Assembly: GCA_018292915.2 (NCBI GenBank)
Contig: JACVVK020000053.1
Coordinates: 1,680,501 to 1,744,500 of the forward strand
Reading direction: 5' to 3'
Length of the DNA: 64,000 bases
Origin: Batillaria attramentaria
Taxonomy: Eukaryota; Mollusca; Gastropoda; Batillariidae
The position numbers were made by a program, and so were the translations under genes. Each line of letters opens with the position of its first letter. Position 1 is the stretch's first letter. Shown here in pieces: positions 12,252 to 21,621 of this stretch. The notes below the pieces were generated by a model that was given only the letters and a program-made list of their open reading frames with translations, searched no databases and was not told where the DNA came from.

Positions 12252-14044
12252 ACGAGCACGGAGAGACCAGACAGGCAATGGATGAAGGTTCTGAGGCAGA
12301 TGACTAACCACACAGTGGCGAGGATGAAACGAGTGACGAGGAGTTCATGCCCCCGCCATCTGACAATGACTCACCTTCTGAAGAAGATTCAGAAGATGGA
12401 GGGGATGAAGAAGAGGACAGTGAGTTGGAGGAGGAGGAAGAAGCCATTGCAGACCCCGCCACATACACAGCGGTAGACGGCACCAAATGGGGGAAAGCTC
12501 CTGCGCTTCCGTTCACGAAGACAAAGAACAAGAACATTTTCAAGCCTCCGCCGACACAGGTACCAAGAACGCAACATGTGCATGATCCGTATGACTGCTT
12601 TAAACTGTTTCTTTCCGATAAAATGATTAACGATACTGTTCTGTACACAAACCTGTATGGCCGGACGGCATTTCAGAACAAGTGGGTTGATTGCGACTCT
12701 GTTGAAATGGAGGCTTTGTTGGGTGTATTGTTGTTTTTGGGAGCCCGAAAACAAAATATGCTTTCAGCTGACGAAATATGGGATGTCGTTGACGGCATAA
12801 ACGTTGTTAGAGCATGCATGAGCAAGGGGAGGTTCAAGACACTCATGTCTTGCCTGAGGTTTGACGACAAATCTACAAGATCGGCAAGAAGAGGAAGAGA
12901 TGCCTTTGCCCCATTTAGGGACATGTGGGATCAGTTCAGTACAAACCTGAGGATGCACTACATTCCTGGGGCACTGCTCACCGTTGACGAGCAGCTTGTC
13001 CCCTTTAGGGGTAGGTGCAACTTCCTCCAGTATCTCCCCAGTAAACCTGACAGGTACGGGATAAAAATATTCTGGGTTGTCGACTCCGACAACAGTTTCC
13101 CTCTCGTGGGCATCCCTTACCTTGGCCGGCCACTTGGCCAGGCCCGACAGGTCAATTTGGGTCGCACCACTGCTTTGCAGCTGGCTCAGCCATTCTTCAA
13201 GAGTGGTCGCAACATAACTTGCGACAATTACTTCACAGACTTGGCTCTGGCTGAAGGATGTCTGAGAAATGGTCTGACAGTAGTAGGAACTGTGAGGACC
13301 AATAAAAGATTCCTGCCTCTGCCATTCAAGTTGAAGAGAGGCCTTCCAGTGCATAGCAGTGAGTTTGCCTATGGCAGCACAGCAACCCTGGTAAATTACC
13401 AGGGGAAGAAGGACAAGAACACTGTCGTCCTCAGTTCCATGCATGACGGTGTTGGCGTAGTTGAGCCAGGCGCTCCCAAAAACAAGCCAGAGATGATTCT
13501 CTTTTACAATTCCACGAAGGGAGCGGTGGACTGCCTCGACAAGATGGCCCACGCATACACCTCAAAAAGAGTCACCAAGCGGTGGCCTCTAGTCATGTTC
13601 ACCAATGTTCTTGATCTCGCCACAGTCGCAGCACGATGTGTGTGGGTAATCAAGTTTGCAGACGACCCTCTGGCAGCGAAAAATGCACGGGGCGCTTTCA
13701 TCAAACGCCTCAGTAAAACACTGATGCTGTCACTGATGAAGCGCCGGCTTGCCTACACACACTTGTCTCGGGACTTGACAGTCTTGATCCAAAAAACAAT
13801 CACAAGTATTGAGAAACCCCAAACAGTGGATCAACCAAAGTTACAAGCACAAAGAGTCAGGCTGGCAGAATCTGAGCCAGGCACATCTGCTGAAACTGCC
13901 AGCGAGTCACGCAAGAGGGCACGATGTTCGATGTGCCATTGGAAGTCTGACCGAAAAGTGAGACAGAGATGCCAGACGTGCAATGCCTACATTTGTCCAG
14001 ATCATATGAAAGTTGTGTGTACTTTCTGCCTCGACGGACAGTGA
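12252..14044 (+). CDS. piggyBac transposase (main exon; open from ATG 12347)
   Basis: A DDE transposase that cuts and pastes the element at TTAA. The uninterrupted frame runs from ATG 12347 for 565 residues. It has an acidic N-terminal stretch (residues ~5-35), then the DDE_Tnp_1_7 fold. Likely catalytic aspartates sit in TVDEQLVPFRGR (~residue 209), ITCDNYFTD (~286) and GAVDCLDKMA (~393). The C-terminus is a cysteine-rich zinc-binding domain (CSMC, CQTC, CPDH, CTFC; ~530-562), as in other piggyBac proteins. If exon 1 is used, an in-frame TAA at 12305 truncates the product; a start at 12347 avoids it. Core residues look intact, so loss of activity is not certain. It converges with the minus-strand gene that ends at 14223. 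Confidence 0.92.
12305..12307 (+). other. In-frame TAA upstream of the transposase ATG
   Basis: Between the exon 2 acceptor (12251) and the ATG at 12347 the transposase frame is open except for this TAA. The residues on both sides are acidic and similar in character, which looks like a single nonsense change in a longer N-terminus. Confidence 0.6.
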
Positions 14045-14118
14045 TGTGCCTTGGCATCATGCAGGCACAGGCAGGCACTGAGGCAGTCGAGAGAGAGTCA
14101 AGACAGACATACAGATAC

Positions 14119-14120
<2 letters not shown>

Positions 14121-14152
<32 letters not shown>
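14121..14152 (+). repeat. (AC)n microsatellite
   Basis: Simple repeat in the gap between the two convergent genes of the piggyBac element. Confidence 0.95.
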
Positions 14153-14155
<3 letters not shown>

Positions 14156-14190
14156 TTTGTCTACAGCAGTCTTGATCAGTGCAGAAGAAA

Positions 14191-14196
14191 TTTATT
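14191..14196 (-). terminator. AATAAA polyadenylation signal for minus-strand gene
   Basis: On the minus strand AATAAA lies 27 bases past the TGA of the four-exon gene. Confidence 0.55.
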
Positions 14197-14222
14197 TTCA
14201 AAAAATTTCGCCGCTTGCGCGA

Positions 14223-14312
14223 TCAAGCACTGCCACAGAGCTTGCAGCTCTTGGGAGGAGCACGCCACTTGGCTGCAAGAAGGTCCTCCATGGTGACGTG
14301 GTAGGCAGTCCC
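14223..14312 (-). CDS. Unidentified piggyBac-borne gene, exon 4 (terminal)
   Basis: The last of four exons of a minus-strand gene. It follows a good acceptor (TTTTCGTGTTTCAG) and encodes 29 residues plus TGA, including a Trp-Arg-Ala-Pro-Pro stretch and a final CKLCGSA, a lone CxxC. It enters in phase 0, matching the phase-0 donor of exon 3. An AATAAA follows 27 bases after the stop. The full spliced frame is 342 bases, 113 residues. I do not recognise the protein. It converges on the transposase gene. Confidence 0.65.
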   Translation of the reverse strand, partial: GTAYHVTMEDLLAAKWRAPPKSCKLCGSA

Positions 14313-14580
14313 CTGAAACACGAAAATCTTCTTTTTATTTCTGAAATCATTGTCTTCACGTGTAATATGAATAAGAGTTATGAAAAAGCTCTAAACTGTT
14401 TCAATTTCCAAGACTTTGTGTAGAATTTTATGGTTGAATTTAGATTTGTATTAGTTTACTCTGTGTTCAGTTTGTTTCACTTACTTTTTGCCATTTATGA
14501 ATGTGATTTTGTTCAAAGTTTGAGTCTGTCATTTGTGTGACTTGTCTACAAGGGACAATTGTAATATGAATAAGAGGATG

Positions 14581-14981
14581 GAATTGGTGTACTTTCAAGA
14601 TCTGTATGACTGAACTGCAGATTACATTTTAAGAAGGATGAATTGTTTTACTTTCAAGATCTGTATGACTGAACTGCAGATTACATTTTAAGAAGGATGA
14701 ATTGTTTTACTTTCAAGATCTGTATGACTGAACTGCAGATTACATTTTAAGAAGGATGAATTGTTTTACTTTCAAGATCTGTATGACTGAACTGCAGATT
14801 ACATTTTAAGAAGGATGAATTGTTTTACTTTCAAGATCTGTATGACTGAACTGCAGATTACATTTTAAGAAGGATGAATTGTTTTACTTTCAAGATCTGT
14901 ATGACTGAACTGCAGATTACATTTTAAGAAGGATGAATTGTTTTACTTTCAAGATCTGTATGATTGAACTGCAGATTGCAT
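14581..14981 (+). repeat. 59-bp minisatellite, about 6.8 copies
   Basis: Units start at 14581, 14640, 14699, 14758, 14817, 14876 and 14935 (the last partial) and are nearly identical. It falls in the intron between exons 3 and 4 of the minus-strand gene. There are no spacers, so this is not a CRISPR array. Confidence 0.95.
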
Positions 14982-15159
14982 TTGCCACACTGTTTTGAGA
15001 ATCCATGCACAAATATGTGACAGATTTGGTTTGTTCATAGACGGAAAAAGTAGTTCTTACAGGAGCCATCTTAAAGTTACATTTTTTTTTCAAGAACCAC
15101 TTTGACGGATTTACTGCTTGCATTACTTTGCTGTAGAGACCTGCACATTTTGTACTTAC

Positions 15160-18100
15160 CTCATCTTCTGTTGTAGAGATCGCGAAAAGTCACTGCATTT
15201 CGATGGAAATTTCTAGACCATCCCAGAACATGCGAGTGCAGTAACGTCAGCAGATTACGTAACCTCAGAAAGATTCCGTACTTGCCAGTATGTTACAGAA
15301 TGTTCTAGATCTGACCTGTTAGTATATAAGCAGCACTGCACAGCGTTCTGGGTTATTCCTCTTTCATGAGTTTGTTCTTACGCATCTTCTGTTAATAAAG
15401 TATTGGAGTTCTAGCCTGTTGTATCCCGTGTCTTCTCTGCGAGTGCACCGAGAGAGCGACATAGCAGGAGAAAAATACAACAGAAATATTTGGCGTCGCC
15501 GACAGGATTCGACATTGATCTACCTACGAAGGGACAGTACTCTCCAGTGCTCAAGAAACTCCAACTACAGAAGTTGCACCCCTTCAACTGTTGCAGCAGC
15601 GAAAATTGACGACTGACAATGGCAGAGACAGCGGAGCTGATAAATTTGCTTAGAGAGCAATTGGAACAGCAGAAGGAACAAATGGAACAGCAAAGAGAGC
15701 AGATGGGTGCGTTGATGAAGATGATTCAAGTTCAGACCGACTGGGGATTCCAGCGCAAGTACCCGTCCTCACACGTCTACTGTTTCGACCGCCGCTATTC
15801 CACCTTTCGCTGCCTTTGACTCCACTTCAGAACTGTGGCCTGACTACTGGTCAAGGTTCTGCACATTTCTTGTAGCCAACGCCGTTCCTGACGACCGCAA
15901 GGCTCAAGTCTTCCTCACTAATCAGACTCCGGCTGTCTACAAGCAACTGGCAAATCTGGCTGCTCAACAAAATCCAAGAATGAATATCAACGATCTGACG
16001 ATGGACCAAATCGTCGAGTTCATGAAAGAACAATTTGACCCAAAACTGTTCATAGTGCGAGAACGTTTCAAGTTCTGGAGCAACATGGAACGGAAGCCAG
16101 GCGAAACACTCCAGGAGCTGGCAGCCCGTATACGTCAAGACGCGGCTACCTGTGACTTTCCTTCGATCCAAGATCCACAAGATGAAGCTCTTAGGCAGAG
16201 ATTCATATGTTCTGTCAACAACGAAGCTGTCTTGAAGGCTCTTTTCAAGGTCAAGGATACCGAGTTGGATTTTGCCAAGGCTGTCAAGATCGCCATAGAG
16301 ACTGAAGACGCGGCAAAGGTGGCCAAGGAAACTGTCTACGGTTCCAAGCCCAGGCCGGTCAACAAAGTCAAGGCGAACAACAAAGGGGGTCAACCAAAGA
16401 ACCACCAGCAGTCTAACTCCACGACCAGCAATTCAGCAAAGTGCTACAGGTGTGGAAAGGCTCATAAGGCAACAGACTGCTTCTACAAAGACTCCAAATG
16501 CAACTTCTGTCAGAAGATAGGACATTTGGAGGCTGTCTGCAGGAAAAAACTGCATCAACAGCAACAAGGGGGACGACAATCTGCAAAATATTCAGTGAAA
16601 AGTATCACAAAAGCAGAGCTCGTCAAAGCCATCCTCGGCGAAGTTCCCCAAGATACTCCTAGGTTGGACGTTCCAGTCACAATCCAGGATCAACAGTTCA
16701 CGATGGAGCTGGACACCGCAACCACAGGAAATTTTGTTTCTGTGCCAGTCTGGAAACAACTGGGAAAACCGAAGCTGGATGACGTCACACATCGGTATGA
16801 GTCTGCCAGCAAGCACGACCTACCAGTGTTGGGCACCTTCATGGGCCAAACAAAGGACCCAGTGACTGGTAAACAGAGCTCCATTCCCTACATCGTCACC
16901 AAGATCCCTGATCTCAACCTACTTGGACGAAACGCGATCCAGGCTCTGGGAATTTCAGTGGACAATGCCCTTGGACTGAAGAGCATAGAGAGTCAAGTCA
17001 AGAGCGAGGGTGCAAAAGAATCGCATCCGAAGACCTCCAGCACAACTTATGCTTCTCTTCAAAAGGATTGCCACACTCTCTGCGACAAGTTCCCAGATCT
17101 CTTCAAGGAAGAATTGGGATGTCTGAAGGATTTTGAGCTGGAAGTAAAGTTCAAGTCCGACGCGAAGCCGGTTTTTCACAAGGCAAGGCCGGTTCCTTTC
17201 GCTCTTCGTGATGACCTGACGAAAGGCTACGAAGAAGGCATCGCCAAAGGAGTCTGGAAGCCAGTCCAGTTCAACGACTATGGAACACCAGTTGTTCCAA
17301 TTCGTAAGACGAACAGTGCAGGCGCCCTGAAGCCAAAACTGCGGATCTGTGGTGACTACTCAGTTGGGATCAACGATCAACTTGCTGATCACCGTCACCC
17401 AATGCCTCTCCCAGAGGAACTGGTGCAAAAGCTGGGAGGAGGATTTGGTTACACAAAGATCGACCTCGCTGATGCCTACAACCAGATCAAGCTGGCACCA
17501 GAAAGTCAGCGCAGACTAGCCCTCAGCACTCACCGTGGGGTACTTCTGCAACAACGACTACCTTTCGGAATCAAGTCAGCACCTGGTTATTTTCAGGAGA
17601 TCATGGAAAATCTGACCAGTGATCTGCCTGGAGTTGCCGTCTTCCAAGACGACATACTCACCAGCGGGAAGGATGCCAAAGATCATCTGAGCAACCTGGA
17701 ACGACTACTCACGCGTCTGAACGACAACGGACTCAGATGCCGTCGTGAAAAATGCCTGTTTGCTCAACCCAGTGTGGAATACCTTGGACACACTCTATCG
17801 GCTGAAGGAATCTCCAAAGGATCCAAAGTCGAGGCAGTCTTGAAGATGCCACCACCTACGGATGTCTCAAGCTTGAAGTCTTTTCTGGGCTCAGTACAAT
17901 TCTACGGGAAATTCATCCCAAACCTGGCTACTATGGCAGAGCCGCTGTACCGCCTGACAAAGAAGGCAAATCCCTGGAAGTGGGGAGAAGAGGAACAAGC
18001 AGCTTTTGAACAGCTGAAGCAGGTGTTTTCCTCTGATCAAGTGCTTGTACACTTCGACCCAGAAAAGCCTGTGGGGCTGGCTTGTGACGCATCCAACGTT

Positions 18101-20358
18101 GGAATTGGAGCAGTACTGTTTCATCGCTATCCGGATGGAAGCGAGCGCCCAATTGCCAATGTGTCCAAGACTCTTACAGCTGCAGAAAGAAACTACAGCC
18201 AAATCCACAAGGAAGCCCTAGCCATCATCTATGGTTTGCGGAAATTCTACCAGTATCTGTACGGACGACAGTTCATACTGGTGACTGATCACAAGCCCCT
18301 GACGGCGCTGTTCGGACCAAAGAAAGGGACACCACTTCTTGCAGCTAACAGACTAGCTCGGTGGGCCCTATGGCTGAACCAGTTCGACTACACGATCGAG
18401 TACCGGAAAACTGCAGATCACGGCAATGCAGACGCCCTCAGTCGCTTGCCTTCAGGAGACGACATCGACTTTGACAGGGAGGAGAGTGGGGAAGACACGG
18501 ACATGGTGTGCGCCATCCGAGTTCTCAGTCTTCAAGTCAAACCTTTCGACTCCAACATCCTTCGTCAAGAGTCAGGCAAAGATCCAGTGATAGCTACAGT
18601 GATGCGCTACGTGCGCGAAGGGTGGCCGCTGAAGCACGCTGAGATCAACGAAGAAGTCAGAAAGTTCCAGAAGTTGTCAGATTCTCTCAGTACCTGCCAC
18701 GGATGCCTCATCTATGGTACAAGAGTTGTGATTCCACAAAGCCTGCAGCCCAAGATCCTTGATCTTCTGCACATCGGACACTTCGGCATGGAACGCATGA
18801 AGCAGTTGGCAAGAACTGCAGTATACTGGCCCGGTATCGACGCTGCAATAGAGATGACGAGTCGACGATGTGACTCATGCGGCGAACATCAAAACAAGCC
18901 ATCCAAACCGCCAGTTCATCCCTGGATGTTACCAGAGAAGCCATGGAGCCGAGTTCACTTGGACCACGCCATCAACTTCATGGGCACCAACTGGCTGGTG
19001 ATCACGGATGCTTACTCAAAGTACCCATGCATCCACCCAACGTCATCCACGTCCACTAGAGCTACTCTAGACCTGCTGGAAGAAGACTTCGCTCACTTCG
19101 GATACCCACACACGTTGGTCTCCGACAATGCAACCACCTTTGTTTCTGAAGAGTTCCAGAGCTGGTGCAAGGAACGTGGGATCACGCACCTGACAGGAGC
19201 GCCCTATCATCCTGCTACCAATGGAGCTGCAGAACGGCTGGTGCAGACATTCAAGCAAGCTCTCAGGAAGTCTTCTCTGCCCCCGAAGCGAGCACTTCAA
19301 GAGTTTCTTATGCAGTACCGGAGAATGCCAACATCCTGCGGATTCTCTCCGAGTGAACTCTTGATGTCCAGGCAGATTCGGACAAGGATCGACACTTTGC
19401 TTCCCTCGCCAGCACACATAGCTCAGGGCAAGCAATCCAAGGAGGCATCTAAAACTCAGGTGACTCCAGACTCTGGAGGTGTCGCCAAGATGACCAGGCA
19501 GTACAAGGCTGGAGATCCAGTATATGCACTGTACTATGGACCTCACCATGCCAAGCAGCCCAGATGGGTACCAGCAGTGGTCAAGAAGTCTACGGGTACT
19601 CGCTGCTTCAACGTCAAGGTAGTTCCTCGTGGCCCAGTTTGGAGACGACACTGGGAACAGTTGCGCCCACGTTACGCTTCTGAAGAGGACAACGAACCTG
19701 GTGATTCAGCAGATGCCTCTGAGCTCCCGATCGACCATCCGATGGAGATTCTGGAGAACGTGCCACCGACACAGAACCAGAGCAGACCACGACTGCCCAG
19801 GACCAAGCTACCTGTTCCAGAGTATGGTCCAGACAACCCCAGGCGATCCAAAAGAACACCAAAACCCAGAGACAGACTTTGTTGTTGAAGTTTGTTGTGA
19901 AACAACAATTTTGGTAGGGAGGTGTTGTAGAGATCGCGAAAAGTCACTGCATTTCGATGGAAATTTCTAGACCATCCCAGAACATGCGAGTGCAGTAACG
20001 TCAGCAGATTACGTAACCTCAGAAAGATTCCGTACTTGCCAGTATGTTACAGAATGTTCTAGATCTGACCTGTTAGTATATAAGCAGCACTGCACAGCGT
20101 TCTGGGTTCTTCCTCTTTCATGAGTTTGTTCTTACGCATCTTCTGTTAATAAAGTATTGGAGTTCTAGCCTGTTGTATCCCGTGTCTTCTCTGCGAGTGC
20201 ACCGAGAGAGCGACATAGCAGGAGAAAAATACAACATCTTCATACTGGTCGTCGTAGGAACCAGCTGCGGGATCCTGAAATCTCTGCCTCACAGCGTCCC
20301 TTATCCCTTTCGGGTAGACGAGGGCCCGCTTGCCCCCTGTGGCCAGCTTTGCGACAAA
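15160..20358 (-). CDS. Unidentified piggyBac-borne gene, exon 3, split by gypsy
   Basis: The exon is in two pieces. 20358-20237 follows acceptor GTGTGACTTCAG, and 15163-15160 ends at donor GAG|GTAAGT. The 5068-bp gypsy element plus its duplicated TCTTC separates them. With one TCTTC copy the exon is 126 bases, 42 codons, open and phase 0 at both ends. Residues include KLATGGKRALVYPKGIRDAV and an acidic YDDQYEDE end. Codon choice is GC-rich and coding-like. The insertion must inactivate the gene in this copy. Identity unknown. Confidence 0.65.
15169..15482 (+). repeat. 5' LTR of gypsy 1
   Basis: TG...CA ends. TATATAAG at 15323-15330 is a likely promoter TATA box, and AATAAA at 15394-15399 a likely polyadenylation signal. 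Confidence 0.95.
15491..15512 (+). promoter_or_regulatory. Primer binding site, gypsy 1
   Basis: Eight bases after the LTR comes TGGCGTCGCC followed by GACAGGATTCGA. It starts TGG, complement of a tRNA CCA end, and reaches a T-loop-like GATTCGA. The tRNA identity is not certain. Confidence 0.65.
15619..15820 (+). pseudogene. Gag N-terminus of gypsy 1, out of frame
   Basis: The ATG opens a glutamine-rich, probably coiled-coil leader (EQLEQQKEQMEQQREQMGAL). Near 15740 the sensible reading moves to the next frame, which continues without a stop into the long gag-pol ORF. This is a one-base shift only ~40 codons into gag, not at a gag/pol border, so it looks like a lesion and not programmed frameshifting. 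Confidence 0.65.
15980..19888 (+). CDS. Gag-Pol polyprotein of gypsy 1
   Basis: 1302 residues from the first internal ATG; the open frame extends further upstream. Domains in order: gag core; two zinc knuckles (CYRC...C near 154 with CX2CX3HX4C spacing, CNFC...C near 172 with CX2CX4HX4C); aspartic protease with DTA, not DTG, near 243; reverse transcriptase with FQDD near 556; RNase H (ACDAS, HKEAL, VTDHKPL near 770); integrase with zinc region near 930-970 and a D,D,E core (near 995, 1049, 1085). A C-terminal GPY/F-like region follows; I see no chromodomain. Gag and Pol are in one frame. It copies the element through RNA and inserts it. Apart from the early gag shift the frame is intact. Confidence 0.94.
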   Translation: MNINDLTMDQIVEFMKEQFDPKLFIVRERFKFWSNMERKPGETLQELAARIRQDAATCDFPSIQDPQDEALRQRFICSVNNEAVLKALFKVKDTELDFAKAVKIAIETEDAAKVAKETVYGSKPRPVNKVKANNKGGQPKNHQQSNSTTSNSAKCYRCGKAHKATDCFYKDSKCNFCQKIGHLEAVCRKKLHQQQQGGRQSAKYSVKSITKAELVKAILGEVPQDTPRLDVPVTIQDQQFTMELDTATTGNFVSVPVWKQLGKPKLDDVTHRYESASKHDLPVLGTFMGQTKDPVTGKQSSIPYIVTKIPDLNLLGRNAIQALGISVDNALGLKSIESQVKSEGAKESHPKTSSTTYASLQKDCHTLCDKFPDLFKEELGCLKDFELEVKFKSDAKPVFHKARPVPFALRDDLTKGYEEGIAKGVWKPVQFNDYGTPVVPIRKTNSAGALKPKLRICGDYSVGINDQLADHRHPMPLPEELVQKLGGGFGYTKIDLADAYNQIKLAPESQRRLALSTHRGVLLQQRLPFGIKSAPGYFQEIMENLTSDLPGVAVFQDDILTSGKDAKDHLSNLERLLTRLNDNGLRCRREKCLFAQPSVEYLGHTLSAEGISKGSKVEAVLKMPPPTDVSSLKSFLGSVQFYGKFIPNLATMAEPLYRLTKKANPWKWGEEEQAAFEQLKQVFSSDQVLVHFDPEKPVGLACDASNVGIGAVLFHRYPDGSERPIANVSKTLTAAERNYSQIHKEALAIIYGLRKFYQYLYGRQFILVTDHKPLTALFGPKKGTPLLAANRLARWALWLNQFDYTIEYRKTADHGNADALSRLPSGDDIDFDREESGEDTDMVCAIRVLSLQVKPFDSNILRQESGKDPVIATVMRYVREGWPLKHAEINEEVRKFQKLSDSLSTCHGCLIYGTRVVIPQSLQPKILDLLHIGHFGMERMKQLARTAVYWPGIDAAIEMTSRRCDSCGEHQNKPSKPPVHPWMLPEKPWSRVHLDHAINFMGTNWLVITDAYSKYPCIHPTSSTSTRATLDLLEEDFAHFGYPHTLVSDNATTFVSEEFQSWCKERGITHLTGAPYHPATNGAAERLVQTFKQALRKSSLPPKRALQEFLMQYRRMPTSCGFSPSELLMSRQIRTRIDTLLPSPAHIAQGKQSKEASKTQVTPDSGGVAKMTRQYKAGDPVYALYYGPHHAKQPRWVPAVVKKSTGTRCFNVKVVPRGPVWRRHWEQLRPRYASEEDNEPGDSADASELPIDHPMEILENVPPTQNQSRPRLPRTKLPVPEYGPDNPRRSKRTPKPRDRLCC
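19912..19922 (+). promoter_or_regulatory. Polypurine tract, gypsy 1
   Basis: A short purine-rich GGTAGGGAGG directly before the 3' LTR, the usual site of plus-strand DNA priming. Confidence 0.75.
19923..20236 (+). repeat. 3' LTR of gypsy 1
   Basis: 314 bases, one noted difference from the 5' LTR. Preceded by the purine tract GGTAGGGAGG. Confidence 0.95.
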
Positions 20359-20374
20359 CTGAAGTCACACATTT

Positions 20375-20960
20375 CATTTTCATAAATGTATGCCGGCTAG
20401 GTGATGTCTCTTGTTTTTATTTTCTGAAGACGATAGACTGAATAAAATTTAATTGAAGTGTTGTTGACTGTGTTTCATTTTCTTCCTTGTTGTCCACTTT
20501 TTCTTTTTTTTTTGCGTTTGTCTGTTTGCCTGCCTGCCGAGTGTGTGTGTTGACTCTCTCTGTCTGCCTGTGTCTCATCTTCCTGTGACGCACCCTCCTC
20601 TCTCTCTCTCTCTCACATAATAATGCTCATTTCGCACCCACGCATCAACTCAAACACACAAGCATGTATACACACAAACACACACACACACTCCTACTCT
20701 CTATACTAGACAAGTACACCCCCCCCCCCCCCCTCGAGCCCACACCTCCTGCCCCCTTCCCATCCCCTCATCCGAGCTAACCATCCCGGCAACACTCGCT
20801 CTCAGTGCTAGTACCAGCATGATGCCAATCCCTATCTGCCCCCCCCCCCCCCCCTTTCCACACGCATTCATATAACCTGCCTTTACAACATACAACACAC
20901 ACATCAATGCATGCCAGCTTAGCCGCTTTACCATCACTGTCAATGTGTGTAGAATTTTCA
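20375..20960. other. Intron of the minus-strand piggyBac gene
   Basis: Microsatellite and poly-C DNA (C runs at about 20718 and 20839, CT repeats near 20600) between exons 3 and 2. No other feature seen. Confidence 0.5.
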
Positions 20961-20966
20961 GCTTAC

Positions 20967-21057
20967 CATCAGGCTTGCCCAGAGAGCTTTATACACAGCT
21001 TTCCTGGTCTCGCCCACGTGCAAAAGAATGTGCTGCAGGCCTGGTGGTACACTGGCA
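20967..21057 (-). CDS. Unidentified piggyBac-borne gene, exon 2
   Basis: 91 bases from acceptor TTTCTCTGTGCAAAG to donor ATG|GTAAGC. One base completes the split codon from exon 1, then 30 open codons follow (GLQHILLHVGETRKAVYKAL is part of it). The acceptor is not ideal, but the phase match to both neighbours supports it. The other two frames contain stops. Confidence 0.55.
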
Positions 21058-21177
21058 CTTTGCACAGAGAAATGGACCATGTGAAATCGTATAAACAAAG
21101 CCAAGGCTTACAGAAAGAACGCACAGTTTATTGAGTGCACATAATACAGAACAACAGGATATGGGAGAAAAACCTAC

Positions 21178-21212
21178 CCGTGTTCAGCAAACTCATATCT
21201 CAAGGCCTCCAT
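21178..21212 (-). CDS. Unidentified piggyBac-borne gene, exon 1
   Basis: Starts ATG GAG GCC (MEALRYEFAEH) and ends CACGG|GTAGGT, phase 2, compatible with exon 2. The frame is also open upstream of the ATG for some codons (WRARIISI), so the true start or a further upstream exon is uncertain. The subterminal repeat block lies just upstream. Confidence 0.5.
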
Positions 21213-21268
21213 GATGGAAATGATGCGAGCACGCCACTTCCTGTACTTTAGTCTCACTATGACAACGT

Positions 21269-21412
21269 GGGTCCGCACGGCCCCACGACGTCCTCGGAAG
21301 GATATGCACGTTTTTTCTTCTTTGAGAAGTATGGGTCCGCACGGCCCCACGGCGTCTAGGGAAGGATATGCACGTTTTTTCCTCTTTGAGAAGTATGGGT
21401 CCGCACGGCCCC
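21269..21412 (-). promoter_or_regulatory. Right subterminal repeats (3x GGGGCCGTGCGGACCC)
   Basis: Motifs at 21269-21284, 21333-21348 and 21397-21412, on the minus strand and 64 bases apart. A further relaxed match lies at about 21581-21597. The innermost copy sits ~57 bases upstream of the minus-strand gene start, so the block may also act as its promoter region. Confidence 0.7.
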
Positions 21413-21610
21413 GCGATGTCTTCCATAGGTACAAAAACTTTGACTTTTATTTATTTATTTACTTCTCGCTTAAATTTGATGATCTTTTAGGACATAACAG
21501 TTTTTCAGGTGCCTGAGGCATTTTTAAAAGCTCATTAAAAAATTCCATCTAGTTTAAGAGATATTTGCAGTTAAACACCGTTCTGGGGCCACACGGACCC
21601 ACAACAGCTG

Positions 21611-21621
21611 GCGAAGGTTAA
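21611..21621 (-). repeat. piggyBac right end: GCGAAGG plus TTAA
   Basis: Reverse complement of the left end. Similarity of the two tips is limited to 7 bases before they diverge. Confidence 0.9.

Larger units (their letters stand above)
15169..20236 (+). mobile_element. Ty3/gypsy LTR retrotransposon 1
   Basis: Two 314-base LTRs (15169-15482, 19923-20236) begin TGTTG and end CAACA. They differ at one noted position (GGGTTATTCC versus GGGTTCTTCC), so the insertion is recent. The 5-base target duplication TCTTC is at 15164-15168 and 20237-20241. Gene order protease, RT, RNase H, integrase places it in Ty3/gypsy. It lies inside exon 3 of the minus-strand piggyBac gene. A diverged solo LTR of the same family is at 61731-62048. 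Confidence 0.96.
10977..21617. mobile_element. piggyBac-type DNA transposon (two genes), carrying a gypsy insertion
   Basis: The element is flanked by TTAA at 10973-10976 and 21618-21621, the hallmark target duplication of piggyBac. It has 7-base terminal inverted repeats CCTTCGC (10977-10983) and GCGAAGG (21611-21617). Each end carries three GC-rich subterminal motifs in opposite orientation. Joining the flanking LINE across one TTAA keeps the LINE reading frame, so the boundaries are exact. Inside are a transposase on + and a spliced gene on -, converging near 14.1 kb. A 5068-bp gypsy element (15169-20236) is a later insertion; without it and its extra TCTTC the element is about 5.6 kb. That is longer than typical insect piggyBac, as expected from introns and a second gene. 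Confidence 0.92.

Noticed and set aside
12764..13552. 262-residue minus-strand frame opposite the transposase
   Set aside because: Shadow of the transposase coding strand, with no domain of its own.
14581..14981. CRISPR-like regular repeats
   Set aside because: Head-to-tail 59-bp minisatellite with no spacers, in a eukaryotic transposon.
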